DNA from: Gelatoporia subvermispora B
Lineage: Eukaryota; Basidiomycota; Agaricomycetes; Polyporales; Gelatoporiaceae
Length of the DNA: 10,288 bases
Direction: 5' to 3'
Assembly: GCA_000320605.2 (NCBI GenBank)
Contig: KB445850.1
Span: 1 to 10,288, forward strand
A program made the translations under genes and the position numbers. Numbering within the stretch: position 1 is the stretch's first letter; each line of letters opens with the position of its first letter. The notes under the pieces are model-generated. The model was not told the DNA's origin, did no database searches, and worked only from the letters and a program-made list of their open reading frames with translations. This document shows positions 9,611-10,288 of the stretch, piece after piece.

Positions 9611-10059
9611 TATATTGTATGTCCCTTCTGAGAACCCAGGCTGTGTTCTACTGATCCATTCATATCATAGGCTTTGAGTCGTCACGCTCCTCTCGATGTT
9701 CAACACATCGTCGTCTGCTCCGACTATTTCGGAACCTGTCCTCAACAGGCAGCTCTATCTTTACTGGCTCATCGTGCACCTCGCTCTCGCTATGTTCAAC
9801 ACGTAGCTCGATACCACACTCAAGTTGTGCATCCTCCGGACAGTATTTCAGCATCAGTCTCTCGCCTCCGCTCCTGTCGTGGTCTCGTTCGTAGTCATTT
9901 AGCATATGTTCGCCCGGCTTTAGTCGTTGTCTGCTGCCCCGTGCTCTGCTGTAAATGCTTTCACTTGTTTTTCTCGCTATCAACTGTACTCCACTACGTT
10001 TTCGAGGTTGGACTAGGAAACACGATCTGTCCATGCATTACCAGTGTGATGCGACCGCC
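9611..10059. other. Non-coding stretch downstream of the accessory gene
   Basis: It follows the accessory gene stop codon and probably holds its 3' untranslated region. A long open frame runs here (9674-10096) but shows no family features, has odd Cys/His/Arg-rich content and runs into the repeat arm, so I do not call it a gene. An 11-bp direct repeat, ATGTTCAACAC, occurs near 9695 and 9792. Nothing else is recognisable. Confidence 0.5.
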
Positions 10060-10288
10060 GCAAGTTCCACAAAGACCTGCCCAATTCGGCAAGTGACCTG
10101 CCTGATTCGGCAAGTTCGAGCAAACATGGACTACAAGTCCTGGCAAGACGCGCGGAAGCTGCAGGGCAAGTTGGTCTACAACTCATGGCAAGTACCTACA
10201 AGACTATCGGGAAGTCCATGTGCAAGCTAACGAGAATCGCCCAAGCTCCAGGAAGACGGTCGCAAGATGGCTTTTCAGCCTGCCGCAC
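10060..10288. repeat. Right subterminal repeat region of the transposon
   Basis: Eight copies of GCAAG, all on the plus strand, begin at 10060, 10089, 10110, 10143, 10166, 10188, 10222 and 10262, mostly as GGCAAGT with spacings of about 21 to 40 bp. The two outermost motifs of the left arm have the opposite orientation (CTTGC), as expected of inverted transposon ends. For example, CAACTTGCC at 14-22 is the reverse complement of GGCAAGTTG at 10165-10173. The likely role is transposase binding, an inference from CACTA-type elements. The terminal repeat itself is not identified. Confidence 0.62.
10074..10115 (+). repeat. Tandem pair of 21-bp subterminal repeats
   Basis: Two adjacent 21-bp units (10074-10094 and 10095-10115) share GACCTGCC and ATTCGGCAAGT and differ at only two positions. 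They are the most regular part of the right arm and give the clearest picture of the repeat core, ATTCGGCAAGT. Confidence 0.85.

Noticed and set aside
9674..10096. Plus-strand open frame of 140 codons after the accessory gene
   Set aside because: It has no recognisable domain and no splice context, and it runs into the subterminal repeats. It is more likely 3' untranslated sequence.
1..10288. Exact transposon termini at the window ends
   Set aside because: The first and last bases do not form an inverted repeat or a CACT-type end, and no target duplication is visible.
1..10288. tRNA, rRNA, CRISPR arrays or bacterial-type operons
   Set aside because: None was seen. The intron-rich genes and long non-coding arms are eukaryotic.

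Overview
The window looks like nuclear DNA of a basidiomycete fungus, probably an Agaricomycete. The reasons are many short introns of about 48 to 58 nt with GTRNGT donors, CTRAY-like branch sites and C/TAG acceptors, and a coding repertoire typical of mushroom-forming fungi. Almost the whole window reads as one large DNA transposon of the Plavaka type (CACTA-like, CMC group), seen without its outermost termini.

Layout. Positions 1-190 and about 10060-10288 are gene-free arms full of short GCAAG/CTTGC motifs, as expected of subterminal repeats that a transposase binds. The minus strand from 6408 to 191 carries a Plavaka-family transposase. I could assemble it by hand into 11 exons totalling exactly 1059 codons including the stop, with no frameshift or internal stop. 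A 220-bp intergenic region (6409-6628) separates it from a divergent plus-strand gene (6629-9610, about 7 exons, about 863 aa). That gene encodes an acidic/basic low-complexity N-terminal half and a conserved-looking C-terminal domain resembling the fungal DUF6532 family. Positions 9611-10059 show no convincing gene.

The unusual part is the sixth intron of the transposase (4527-1997). It is 2531 nt long, while its sisters are 52 to 77 nt, and it begins with ATAAGT instead of GTAAGT. Inside it, in the same orientation, lies a decayed genomic copy of an ER-type Hsp70 (BiP/Kar2) gene (about 3907-2363). The copy still has its host introns but also has an early stop, at least three single-base-type frameshifts, two lost ATPase-domain blocks and no C-terminal lid. 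A short Hsp70 block (the phosphate-2 motif) that is missing from the body of the pseudogene sits about 900 bp upstream of the gap. The simplest reading is a transposon that acquired a host chaperone gene fragment within an intron. The transposase exons on both sides kept their reading frame.

The two genes probably work together: the minus-strand protein as the DDE-type transposase and the plus-strand protein as an accessory or DNA-binding partner. The accessory role is inferred from layout only. All gene calls rest on recognition from memory of the families and on hand-made splice models; no search was run.
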